From a virus: a stretch of 64,000 nucleotides of DNA. Below, one piece after another: positions 1 through 6,796 of this stretch. The stretch lies in the IMG/VR virus record IMGVR_UViG_3300028920_000054, positions 1 to 64,000 of that record, one strand, 5' to 3'. The notes beneath the pieces were generated by a model that saw only the letters and a list, made by a program, of their open reading frames with translations, was not told where the DNA came from and made no database searches. The position numbers and the translations under genes are program-made. Each line of letters begins with the position of its first letter. Position 1 is the first letter of the stretch.

Positions 1-168
1 TCTAGTGGTAAAATAGGTTTTATTGTGCAAAGATACTCCATTAGAATCACTATCATTCCAACCTTGTTGACACACAAAATTAAATGCACGTGTATAAGCA
101 TCAACGGTTGGTTGAATGGTTTCTACCGGAACATCAAGCTTAAGTTTTACGGTTCTTATGAGTTTCAT
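1..168 (-). CDS. tnpB: TnpB (IS200/IS605 OrfB) RNA-guided nuclease, N-terminal fragment
   Basis: Reading leftward from ATG at 168 the frame stays open for 56 codons to the window edge. It begins MKLIRTVKLKLDVPVE, then AYTRAFNFVCQQGW and HNKTYFTTR, which is the N-terminal pattern of TnpB/OrfB proteins (basic beta strand, then the AY..A.N.V..W helix). TnpB is an RNA-guided DNA nuclease that helps maintain IS200/IS605-type elements. The catalytic RuvC part, the omega RNA and the far element end lie outside the window. It is the only convincing minus-strand gene here, with a promoter at 192-220. Whether the element also has a tnpA transposase cannot be seen. Confidence 0.85.
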   Translation of the reverse strand, partial: MKLIRTVKLKLDVPVETIQPTVDAYTRAFNFVCQQGWNDSDSNGVSLHNKTYFTTR

Positions 169-191
169 ATATTAACCAAATTATATACAAT

Positions 192-220
192 AGTATGCAC
201 TAGCTATCGTATTTTGTCAA
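192..220 (-). promoter_or_regulatory. Promoter for tnpB
   Basis: On the minus strand TTGACA (220-215), a 17-base spacer and CATACT (197-192) lie 24 bases upstream of the tnpB start codon. The -35 and the whole spacer are identical to the promoter-like site at 34467-34495 on the plus strand. Confidence 0.6.
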
Positions 221-222
221 GC
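198..222 (-). repeat. 25-bp repeat, copy 1 (inverted relative to copy 2)
   Basis: The reverse complement of 198-222 is identical over 25 bases to 34465-34489. The repeat consists of the -35 box and spacer of a promoter. Confidence 0.8.
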
Positions 223-270
223 TGCTTGGCATACACAGTCAGACAATTTGCGGTGAAACCGATGTTATTA

Positions 271-291
271 ACCTTGTCCTGAGGGCAAGGT
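271..291. other. Hairpin, candidate left-end structure of the tnpB element
   Basis: ACCTTG (271-276) pairs with CAAGGT (286-291). The stem continues through T.G, C-G and C-G to a three-base TGA loop, giving 9 pairs. It lies about 100 bases upstream of tnpB, where the imperfect palindrome of an IS200/IS605 end would be expected. It also lies just before the ribosome-binding site of the next gene, so a 5' UTR structure is the alternative. Confidence 0.35.
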
Positions 292-304
292 ATCCGAGGG
301 TAAT

Positions 305-715
305 ATGAAATACCTTAAAGCAACCCTACTACCTATTTTTTTCTTGGTTGGAATTGCAAGTGCAGATACTACGCTGTATGAAGCGTATCTATACATATCT
401 GATGATGCAACAACAACCTACGAATGGGATCAAGAAGGAACTGTCGATGGGTTTGAATTAAAAGAATATAACATAGAAAGAAAAACAGAACGGTTTTGGG
501 AAACAACTGAACTATTTATTTTTATACCAAAGGAAGCAACTGGTCATTACATCGTTTCTGTAAGGGCTTATATTATAGCAACGGATGAAGGTGCTAGAAA
601 TTATTCAGAATGGACCAATTCAAACGGCCCAAGGTCTATGATAACAAAGGACGGAGTTTTTGTTGAACAACCGTGGATTTTGTATAAACGAATATCAGAA
701 CCAATATTTAACTAA
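305..715 (+). CDS. Secreted Ig/Fn3-like protein, unknown role
   Basis: A 136-residue protein starting with a Sec signal peptide (MKYLKATLLPIFFLVGIASA, cleavage after about residue 20). The rest looks like one beta-sandwich domain of fibronectin type III style (alternating hydrophobic strands, GFELKEYNIERK, a YIVSVRAYII strand, and a YSEW segment). There is no lipobox cysteine. Start chosen at ATG 305 behind GAGGG. It lies just upstream of another beta-rich gene and the terminase, and away from the tail genes. Export from the host cell is inferred, and surface exclusion or host-surface modification are possibilities without direct support. Confidence 0.7.
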   Translation: MKYLKATLLPIFFLVGIASADTTLYEAYLYISDDATTTYEWDQEGTVDGFELKEYNIERKTERFWETTELFIFIPKEATGHYIVSVRAYIIATDEGARNYSEWTNSNGPRSMITKDGVFVEQPWILYKRISEPIFN

Positions 716-726
716 GGAGAAAAGAA

Positions 727-1035
727 ATGTATATCCAACCAAGGACAATATCGTTTGAGCACGATGGGGTAGGGGTAAGTAAATTTAATATGTACTATAA
801 GGTTTCAGATGGGGTTCCATTTGCGTATGAAGATTTACATGTCGAGATTCCATTTGTGGAAGGAAAGTTCTATTATGAGGTCATTGCACCAACCGAACTT
901 CCGTTGTCTGAAGGAACATATCAGATAGGACTTTCTGCCTCTGATGAAAGTGGGAATATTTCGGATATCGTGGAGATAGAAAGTTTTTTCGATTTTACTG
1001 CTCCGTCTGCCCCTTTCAATGTTTTAGTTTCTTAG
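727..1035 (+). CDS. Small Ig-like domain protein
   Basis: A 102-residue protein without a signal peptide, preceded by an AAGGAG ribosome-binding site. It ends in SGNISDIVEIESFFDFTAPS, a pattern typical of bacterial Ig-like/Fn3 domain ends (SASDESGN...TAPSAP). It probably forms one beta-sandwich. It follows the secreted gene by 11 bases, so the two are likely co-transcribed. The function is unknown, and a virion-surface or adhesion domain is the natural guess. Confidence 0.65.
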   Translation: MYIQPRTISFEHDGVGVSKFNMYYKVSDGVPFAYEDLHVEIPFVEGKFYYEVIAPTELPLSEGTYQIGLSASDESGNISDIVEIESFFDFTAPSAPFNVLVS

Positions 1036-1113
1036 AACCTATAAGAAGTTTTCTGTGTTGGATATATCGTAAAGTAGGTGTGTGCAGAAAATAGTTACAA
1101 ATCAGGACAAGAA

Positions 1114-1758
1114 ATGGCACTTAACGCAAAAGAAAAAGAGCTTGCAATGAAAGTCATAAGGCTTCTTGCTGACAACAAGGGTGCGCTTGAAGCCTGTGAC
1201 GAAGCAGGAACCAACTATATGATGTACTATCGTAAGTTTAGAAAGGATAGTTGGTTTAAAGAAGAACTTAGAAAGGCAAAAGAAGTAAAAGAAACCGGAA
1301 TCGGAATTCTTGCTGCAACAGACCTTATCCCGTTTAAAGATGATGACGATACTGGCGACAGCGTTAAGATGAAAATGTTTATCGAAGCATTCGCAAGGAA
1401 TAATTTTAATGTTAAGCGTGCGATGAAAGCGGTGGGGGTTGATGGACACAGGTATTATGGGGTTTGGAAGAAAAACCCAGACTTTATAAAAGCACTCGAA
1501 GCCGTGCGAGAAGAAATGCTAGATGAATACGTACGGCTTAACTACGAAATAGCAAGTGATGACAAGCGTGGAATGGCGCAGTCCAATTCTACCATCTTTG
1601 CTATAAAGTGCCTTGGTAAAGACAAGGGTTGGGATGAACGCTCTGCTGCACCCTCTCTTAATTTGAACTTTGACAAAGATGCGGTTGATGCCATTGTTAG
1701 GGCTGCAAGCCTTAACAAACTTGAAGATGTTATGGAAGCGGAAGTAGTTGATGACTGA
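1114..1758 (+). CDS. terS: Terminase small subunit
   Basis: A 214-residue protein directly upstream of, and overlapping, the large terminase gene. It contains two similar helix-turn-helix-like units (about residues 10-50, ADNKGALEACDEAGTNYMMY, and about 90-135, ARNNFNVKRAMKAVGVDGHR), each followed by a W/F..L region. This is the layout expected for a TerS that binds packaging-initiation DNA. ATG 1114 is preferred over an upstream GTG at 1078 because AGGAC precedes it at proper spacing. The assignment rests on position and the HTH pattern. Confidence 0.8.
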   Translation: MALNAKEKELAMKVIRLLADNKGALEACDEAGTNYMMYYRKFRKDSWFKEELRKAKEVKETGIGILAATDLIPFKDDDDTGDSVKMKMFIEAFARNNFNVKRAMKAVGVDGHRYYGVWKKNPDFIKALEAVREEMLDEYVRLNYEIASDDKRGMAQSNSTIFAIKCLGKDKGWDERSAAPSLNLNFDKDAVDAIVRAASLNKLEDVMEAEVVDD

Positions 1759-3133
1759 TGTTTTACAAAAACCAACACCAGAACAGTTGTGTTATTCAAA
1801 GCTGCTTGCCTATGTGGTTGCTTCTTGGAACGGATATCAAATAGCAAGACACCACCTTATAGTGGCAAACGCACTTCAGGACGTTGAAAGTGGAAAGATA
1901 AAAAGACTTATTATAAACCTTCCACCCCGTTCAGGAAAGACAATGCTAGTTTCAGAGTTTTTCCCCGCATGGTATTGGGGAAGGAACCCTGACAGGAAGA
2001 TAATATTTGTAACCCATGGACAGGATAAGGCAGACGATGTTGGGCGTGTAGTAAGAGATCAAATGACAGACCCGTTGCACACGAAGATTTTCCCTGTTTG
2101 CAACATAGCTCCAACGTCAAAATCCATCCACAGAATGAATACTCTCCAACGTGGCGAATATTTTTCAATCGGTTTGGGTGGTCAGATAGTTGGTCGTGGT
2201 GCTCATTTACTTATCATAGATGACCCGATAAAAGGACGCGAGGCAGCAGATAGCGCATTAAAGCAAGGCAGATTAAGGTCGTGGTATCAGGGTGATGCTT
2301 ATACTCGTTTAATGTCTAACAATGCCATTATAGTTTGTCAGACAAGATGGACAAACAACGACTTAACCGGATGGCTTTTAACAGAACACAAGAGGGAAAA
2401 TTGGACAGTAGTAAGCATCCCTGCTTTGGCTGAAGTAGATGATGACATAATAAGAAGAAAAGCTGGAGACCCAATTTGGCCTGAACTTGAAATATTTGAA
2501 AAAGAATATCTTGAATTTGTTAAACTTACAGTCGGAACACGCGAATGGAATGCACAGTATCAGCAAAGACCTGTTGACATAGAAGGTGGGATAATAAAAC
2601 TTGCGTGGTTTAAATATTACACAAAGAAACCAGAATTTGAAAGAATCGTACAGAGCATCGACTGCGCCTATAAACCAGAACAGCTCAACGACCCAAGCGT
2701 ATGTCTAACGTGGGGGGTTGCAAAAGACGGATATTATTTGTTAGATGTTTTCAGGGAAAGGGTAGAATATCCAAAACTTAAGGTTGAAATAAAAAAGCAG
2801 TATGAAAAACATTCCCCAAATGCTGTTTTGATAGAAGACAAGGCTTCTGGTCAGAGTTTAATTCAGGACTTGCGATACGACACAAGAATTCCGGTAATTG
2901 CGATAGAACCAGGAAATATAAGTAAAGAAATAAGAATGTCAGTAGAGTCTGACAAAATAGAAGCAGGAAAGGTGTGGCTACCAGAAAAAGCACCATGGTT
3001 GGTAGACTACGAAAGTGAAATGACTCAATTCCCACTTTATGTACATGACGATATGGTAGATGCAACGTCACAGTTTCTAAAGTGGATTGAAAACAAGGGA
3101 TATTCAGGAATGGTAAAAGTGAGTGGCACATGA
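1751..3133 (+). CDS. terL: Terminase large subunit (DNA-packaging ATPase/nuclease)
   Basis: A 460-residue protein that drives DNA into the prohead and cuts the concatemer. The ATPase has a Walker A-type loop LPPRSGKT near residue 60 and a Walker B strand LLIIDDP. The C-terminal RNase H-like nuclease shows SIDCAYK, VLIEDKASG and HDDMVDATSQ, carrying its acidic residues. It overlaps terS by 8 bases. ATG 1751 is preferred over the in-frame TTG at 1748. The length is normal for the family. Confidence 0.95.
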   Translation: MTDVLQKPTPEQLCYSKLLAYVVASWNGYQIARHHLIVANALQDVESGKIKRLIINLPPRSGKTMLVSEFFPAWYWGRNPDRKIIFVTHGQDKADDVGRVVRDQMTDPLHTKIFPVCNIAPTSKSIHRMNTLQRGEYFSIGLGGQIVGRGAHLLIIDDPIKGREAADSALKQGRLRSWYQGDAYTRLMSNNAIIVCQTRWTNNDLTGWLLTEHKRENWTVVSIPALAEVDDDIIRRKAGDPIWPELEIFEKEYLEFVKLTVGTREWNAQYQQRPVDIEGGIIKLAWFKYYTKKPEFERIVQSIDCAYKPEQLNDPSVCLTWGVAKDGYYLLDVFRERVEYPKLKVEIKKQYEKHSPNAVLIEDKASGQSLIQDLRYDTRIPVIAIEPGNISKEIRMSVESDKIEAGKVWLPEKAPWLVDYESEMTQFPLYVHDDMVDATSQFLKWIENKGYSGMVKVSGT

Positions 3134-3324
3134 TGTGGATTAAGGTTGACAAAGATTCGCTTCCCGACGAATACAAGGATTTCCTTCTGTTCGATAGAGA
3201 AGCACGAAAAAAAAGAATTGGCTTGCTAAGCGTTGACAGGTGGCTATTTGACGATGGAACTGAAGTTCTAGTTAATGCCATGGCTGTGACCCATTTTTCG
3301 GAACTATTAGCAGACCCGGAATAA
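3130..3324 (+). CDS. Small DUF551-like protein
   Basis: A 64-residue protein overlapping the terL stop. It opens MMWIKVDKDSLPDEY and ends AMAVTHFSELLADPE, resembling the DUF551 pattern (W..V...LP...., ending VTHW..LP.PP). DUF551 proteins are common in phages and their function is unknown. It sits between terminase and portal genes. The family call is by eye only. Confidence 0.6.
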   Translation: MMWIKVDKDSLPDEYKDFLLFDREARKKRIGLLSVDRWLFDDGTEVLVNAMAVTHFSELLADPE

Positions 3325-3341
3325 ATTAAAGGAGTTTGGAC

Positions 3342-4796
3342 ATGCCTGTTGATAGCAAGAGTCCGTACTATATTGACCTTGAAGAAGGTTGGCAGATGAT
3401 AAGCGACCTTCAGAGCGAAAAGAAGATTAAGGACGCAGGAACAACATACGTTCCGCAACTTACTAGTCAGTCGTCAGATGAATACGATGCCTACCTGAAG
3501 CGTGGTTCACTTTATGGCGCAACCACTCGTACCCAAAAGGGTCTTACGGGTGCAATAATGCGGAAGCCGCCCGAAGCAGAATGCCCAGAAAAGGTTAAGA
3601 GACTATTTAAGGACATGACTTTGGATGGAAAGAACTTTGAAGAAGTCGTGCGAAAGGTAGTAACGGAAGATATTTCTTATGGGTATTATGGGATATTGAT
3701 TGATGCGCCACCCGAAGGTGGAGACCCAAAACTTGCGATGTATTCTGCAACTTCGATTCTCTACCCTGTTACAGAACGATTTGGTGACAAAATAAAATTA
3801 ATGCGACTGACATTGAAGGAAAGCGCTTTTGTCCCAAAAAATACAGACCCGTACGAAACCGAAGAAGTTGAAATGGTTAGGGAATTAAGAATAAACGAAG
3901 AAGGGATTTATGAACAGGTTCTTCACAAAAAGGTTGGGAGTGCGTGGCAGGTAGAATCAACAATCCAACCAGAAGTAATGGGCAAGAAACTAACAGAAAT
4001 TCCATTTGTGTTTTTCGGTGCTCAAGAAAACAGTGTAAATCCGAAAGAAAGCCCCTTGCTTGACCTCGCATATTTGAACGTAAAACATTTTGTGGTAAAT
4101 GTTGATTACTTTCACGCACTTCACTACTGTGGACTTCCAACACCATGGGCGGCAGGATTCAAGCTTGAAGAAGGTGCAACACTAAGAATAGGTTCTTCAA
4201 CTGCGTGGGTTTCAGACGACCCGAACGCAAAATGTGGAATAATGCAGGCTACCGCAGATAGCGTTGGTGCTCTCGAAAACGGACTCGACAAACTTGAAAA
4301 GCAGATGGCTGTTGTCGGGTCACGAATGATAGAACAGCAGAGGCGTGGGGTTGAAACTGCCGAAGGTCTTTTAATTAGACAGACTTCAGACTTTGCAGTG
4401 CTAAGCAATATCGCTTCTTGTGTCGAAGAAGGAATGAAGGGTGTTCTTGCATGGTTGGCAAGATGGGTTGGGGCAATGGAATCTGAAATAGAAAAGATAA
4501 ACGTAGTCTTGAACAAGGATTATACGACTGGCGATGTTGATCCCCAAGTCCTTACAGCACTTTTTGTTGCGCTTCAGAACAATGAAATTTCAGTTGATAC
4601 ATTTTTGTCATACCTTAAAGCTAAGGAAGTCCTTCCAAACAACAGGACAATTCAGCAGGAAAAGGATTTGATATTGTCAAGCGAAAACGCCGAACTTACA
4701 ACCGCTATGATTGGTGCGGCAGTTTCAAAAGTAGATAAGACCGATAACAGGTTGAAGGGTGCAACAGATGGCGGAACTAACGACCAAAAGACGTAA
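3342..4796 (+). CDS. Portal protein (DUF4055-like)
   Basis: A 484-residue protein after the terminase. The pattern YLKRGSLYGATTRTQKGLTG, a DISYGYYGILIDAP strand and a later long-helix region with RGVETAEGL match DUF4055 portal-type proteins of siphophages. Portals form the dodecameric ring through which DNA passes and onto which the neck assembles. ATG 3342 is chosen because AAAGGAG lies 7 bases upstream. The next recognisable head gene, the scaffold, is 30 kb away. Confidence 0.85.
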   Translation: MPVDSKSPYYIDLEEGWQMISDLQSEKKIKDAGTTYVPQLTSQSSDEYDAYLKRGSLYGATTRTQKGLTGAIMRKPPEAECPEKVKRLFKDMTLDGKNFEEVVRKVVTEDISYGYYGILIDAPPEGGDPKLAMYSATSILYPVTERFGDKIKLMRLTLKESAFVPKNTDPYETEEVEMVRELRINEEGIYEQVLHKKVGSAWQVESTIQPEVMGKKLTEIPFVFFGAQENSVNPKESPLLDLAYLNVKHFVVNVDYFHALHYCGLPTPWAAGFKLEEGATLRIGSSTAWVSDDPNAKCGIMQATADSVGALENGLDKLEKQMAVVGSRMIEQQRRGVETAEGLLIRQTSDFAVLSNIASCVEEGMKGVLAWLARWVGAMESEIEKINVVLNKDYTTGDVDPQVLTALFVALQNNEISVDTFLSYLKAKEVLPNNRTIQQEKDLILSSENAELTTAMIGAAVSKVDKTDNRLKGATDGGTNDQKT

Positions 4797-4965
4797 CGCA
4801 CTACCGGATAGTGCTTTTGTTTTTCCAAAACAGCGTAAATATCCAATAGACACAATCGCAAGGGCGAGAAACGCCTTAGCAAGGGTAGCACAATACGGAA
4901 CCGCTTCGGAAATAGCCGCAGTTAAAAGAGCCGTTTACAAGAAATATCCAAGTTTGAAGAAATAG
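4768..4965 (+). CDS. Small DUF6582-like phage protein
   Basis: A 65-residue basic protein whose start overlaps the portal C-terminus by 29 bases. The pattern KRRNALPDSAFVFP, then RKYPIDT, ARNALARVAQYG and KRAVYKKYPSLKK is that of a short family found in many phage head regions and metagenomic phages. Its function is not established. The start ATG 4768 follows GAAGGG. Confidence 0.7.
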   Translation: MAELTTKRRNALPDSAFVFPKQRKYPIDTIARARNALARVAQYGTASEIAAVKRAVYKKYPSLKK

Positions 4966-4973
4966 GAGACATT

Positions 4974-5174
4974 ATGGCAAAGTTAGACACAGCTTTCGAC
5001 AAAGAATGGGAAGCCCAAAACGATGCTAGGACAATCGCTGAATCACAGGTAATTGTTAATGACAAGAAAAGATATAATGCGGCGATTAAGGCGGCACAAA
5101 AAATGGCCGACGAAAAGGCTAAAGAAGCCAAAGCCATGAAGGGTGTAGCTAGAAGGAAACCAAAAAAGAAATAG
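4974..5174 (+). CDS. Small basic coiled-coil protein, unknown
   Basis: A 66-residue protein rich in Lys and Ala, with a predicted helical middle and a basic tail ending RRKPKKK. AGGAGA precedes ATG 4974. It ends just before a promoter, so it closes the terminase-portal operon. The basic tail may bind nucleic acid, but no family is recognised. Confidence 0.55.
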   Translation: MAKLDTAFDKEWEAQNDARTIAESQVIVNDKKRYNAAIKAAQKMADEKAKEAKAMKGVARRKPKKK

Positions 5175-5187
5175 TCGCAGAAAAGAC

Positions 5188-5216
5188 TTGACATTTAGCA
5201 GAAAGTGTGATATGTT
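5188..5216 (+). promoter_or_regulatory. Promoter P1
   Basis: TTGACA (5188-5193), 17 bases, TATGTT (5211-5216). The spacer ends GTGTGA, as at 7599-7627. It starts the operon after the portal block. Confidence 0.75.
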
Positions 5217-5220
5217 GTAG

Positions 5221-5255
5221 TTAAAAAATAAGACCGCAATCAATTTATTTTTTAA
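5221..5255. repeat. Perfect 11-bp inverted repeat downstream of promoter P1
   Basis: TTAAAAAATAA (5221-5231) and TTATTTTTTAA (5245-5255) are exact reverse complements separated by 13 bases. The repeat lies at about the expected transcription start of the promoter at 5188. It could be an operator or a 5' RNA hairpin. Confidence 0.6.
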
Positions 5256-5275
5256 ATAAAAACAGAGATATTATA

Positions 5276-5530
5276 ATGGCAACAGTTACAACAATATCAG
5301 CACCACAAACGAACATAGAATATTCGATATTGGATGGGAGGATACGTTCGTTTGAATTTAAAGGAAGGTTGTTGTATGATAAGGCTAGTGGGATGGCAGT
5401 AGACGGATGGAAAGACAGTCTCGTGTCCTTTGTAAAAAACACAAAACTAAACGTCAACAGGGGCATTGGACTTAATGCGTTTGTATATAATCTTATTGAC
5501 GAAGGCTTTATTAAGGAAGAACGCATATAA
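5276..5530 (+). CDS. Small hypothetical protein
   Basis: An 84-residue protein, first gene behind the promoter at 5188. It contains a beta-rich first half (IEYSILDGRIRSFEFKGRLLYD) and a helical C-terminus, with no cysteine and no known motif. No family is recognised. It precedes an HNH homing endonuclease gene by 11 bases. Confidence 0.55.
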   Translation: MATVTTISAPQTNIEYSILDGRIRSFEFKGRLLYDKASGMAVDGWKDSLVSFVKNTKLNVNRGIGLNAFVYNLIDEGFIKEERI

Positions 5531-5541
5531 AAATTATCAAT

Positions 5542-6102
5542 ATGACAAAAGACGAAATAAGAAAATACTTAATAGAAAATTCAACAGTTAACGAAGAAAC
5601 TGATTGTTGGGAGTGGAATAGGCGTCTAAACATGCATGGATATGGTGTTGCTAGGAGAAACCAATTTACTAGCAGAAGGGCGCACAGGCTGTCGTATTTT
5701 GTTTTTATAGGATATGTACCAGATGGGATGTTCGTATGCCATCATTGCGATAATCCCAAATGCATAAACCCAGAACATCTCTTTATTGGAACTAATGATG
5801 ATAATATGAGAGATATGGTAGAAAAGGGTAGGGCAAAGAATGGCTCAGTGCGTGGAATGCCAAGTCCCTTTTTGGGGAAAAAGCATACCGAAGAAACAAA
5901 GCTAAAAATTGGACGTGCAAATTCAATTAGGCAATCTGGAAGCGGGAACAGTCACTACGGAACAAGTTGGATTTACAATGATGAATTTTTTGAAACCAAG
6001 AGAGTGAAAAGGGGAGAAATTAAAGAATATCAGGAAAATGGATGGTTGCTTGGCAGAAAGATGTCCTACCACGGTAACGGCATTTCTAAAGCAACAGCCT
6101 AA
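5542..6102 (+). CDS. HNH homing endonuclease with NUMOD3-like motif
   Basis: A 186-residue free-standing endonuclease. The HNH core reads CWEWNRRLN..GYG, then RRAHRLSY and VCHHCDNPKCINPEHLFIG (about residues 20-90). It is followed by a NUMOD3-type DNA-binding motif, GKKHTEETKLKIGRANS, and a C-terminal module WIYNDEFFETKRV that is common in phage homing enzymes. Such genes spread by nicking or cutting sites that lack them. It lies just upstream of the tRNA pair and was probably acquired on its own. Confidence 0.9.
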   Translation: MTKDEIRKYLIENSTVNEETDCWEWNRRLNMHGYGVARRNQFTSRRAHRLSYFVFIGYVPDGMFVCHHCDNPKCINPEHLFIGTNDDNMRDMVEKGRAKNGSVRGMPSPFLGKKHTEETKLKIGRANSIRQSGSGNSHYGTSWIYNDEFFETKRVKRGEIKEYQENGWLLGRKMSYHGNGISKATA

Positions 6103-6114
6103 AAACCAAAACAT

Positions 6115-6190
6115 CTAGGTGTAGCTCAGGCAGTAGAGCGCTTAGTTTGGGCCTAAGAGGTCGGTGGGGCGGAACCATCCACCTAGACCA
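6115..6190 (+). tRNA. tRNA-Pro (anticodon TGG)
   Basis: A 76-base cloverleaf: acceptor CTAGGTG/CACCTAG perfect, D stem GCTC/GAGC, anticodon stem CTTAG/CTAAG with loop TTTGGGC (anticodon TGG at 6148-6150), and T stem GGTGG/CCATC with one wobble. CCA is encoded. The T loop is GGCGGAA instead of TTCnAnn, and the D loop AGGCAGTA lacks the usual GG pair. It would read CCA, a common codon in this window. Confidence 0.85.
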
Positions 6191-6196
6191 GATAAC

Positions 6197-6272
6197 GCCA
6201 CGGTAATTCAGCTAGTAGAATAGCCGATTTGTAATCGGCATGTCGAGGGAGCGAAGCCTTCCCGTGGCTCCA
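6197..6272 (+). tRNA. tRNA-Thr (anticodon TGT)
   Basis: A 76-base cloverleaf six bases after tRNA-Pro: acceptor GCCACGG/CCGTGGC perfect, D stem ATTC/GAAT, anticodon stem GCCGA/TCGGC with loop TTTGTAA (anticodon TGT at 6230-6232), and T stem GAGGG/CCTTC with one wobble. CCA is encoded. The T loop AGCGAAG lacks T54-T55 and the D loop AGCTAGTA lacks the GG pair. It would read ACA, which is frequent here. Confidence 0.85.
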
Positions 6273-6292
6273 GAAAACAACCGGGAGAAATT

Positions 6293-6634
6293 ATGTTTCC
6301 AAAAACGTTTAAATTGGGCGGGCATACATACAAAGTAATGCACCCATATTGTTTCGATGAAACGTCGGAATTTACAGGCCAAAATGATAGCGAAACTAAA
6401 ACAATTAGGGTTAAGGCAAATACTTTGGGCGGTTCTCCACAATCACCAACAAATCAATTTGTAGTTTTTATACATGAGGTTGTCCACGCAGTTGACCAAA
6501 TATTTTGTATGGGAAACATTGGTCATGAGTGCAACAAAGAAGCACTGCTTGATGGAATATCTGAAGGATTAACACAGTTTTTGCTAGAGAACGATCTCTG
6601 GAAAGAACCGAAAGAAGAAAACGGGGAGACTTAG
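6293..6634 (+). CDS. Small zinc metallopeptidase-like protein
   Basis: A 113-residue protein with the zinc-binding motif HEVVH at residues 61-65 inside a hydrophobic helix (FVVFIHEVVHAVDQIF) and a later Glu in GISEGLTQFL that could be the third ligand. This is the minimal SprT/ImmA-like metallopeptidase layout. CDS start ATG 6293 follows GGGAG. Many phages carry such short HExxH proteins of unknown substrate. A second, unrelated HExxH gene lies at 31320. Confidence 0.75.
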   Translation: MFPKTFKLGGHTYKVMHPYCFDETSEFTGQNDSETKTIRVKANTLGGSPQSPTNQFVVFIHEVVHAVDQIFCMGNIGHECNKEALLDGISEGLTQFLLENDLWKEPKEENGET

Positions 6635-6645
6635 ATAATGTTTAA

Positions 6646-6706
6646 GTGGCGGGCATATCGAGCCCACACACTAAGTTCGGGGTGGAATTGGCCCTCCTTT
6701 CGCCAC
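6646..6706. other. Candidate structured RNA element
   Basis: GTGGCG (6646-6651) and CGCCAC (6701-6706) close a 61-base segment that contains a further hairpin, GGGC/GCCC, at 6651-6665 (one base shared between stems). It is GC-rich compared with its surroundings and lies downstream of the two tRNA genes. It does not fold as a normal tRNA: no anticodon arm could be drawn. Confidence 0.3.
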
Positions 6707-6744
6707 CCCCTCCCCACTAAAATATTGGGCATGGTGTAAATCTT

Positions 6745-6778
6745 TTGCGACTTAAAACATTTGGGGCGTTAGTCGCAA
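6745..6778. promoter_or_regulatory. Inverted repeat in the leader of the 6797 gene
   Basis: TTGCGACT (6745-6752) and AGTCGCAA (6771-6778) are perfect complements with an 18-base loop. Directly after it CTCC (6780-6783) can pair with GGAG (6787-6790) of the ribosome-binding site. The leader may therefore control translation of the next gene. Confidence 0.45.
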
Positions 6779-6796
6779 GCTCCTCAGGAGGATGTA

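Noticed and set aside
25-282. Plus-strand frame of 85 codons at the left edge
   Set aside because: It lies opposite the TnpB N-terminus, has no ribosome-binding site and its translation has no recognisable pattern.
6646-6706. A third tRNA gene
   Set aside because: The acceptor-like stem exists but no anticodon or T arm can be formed.
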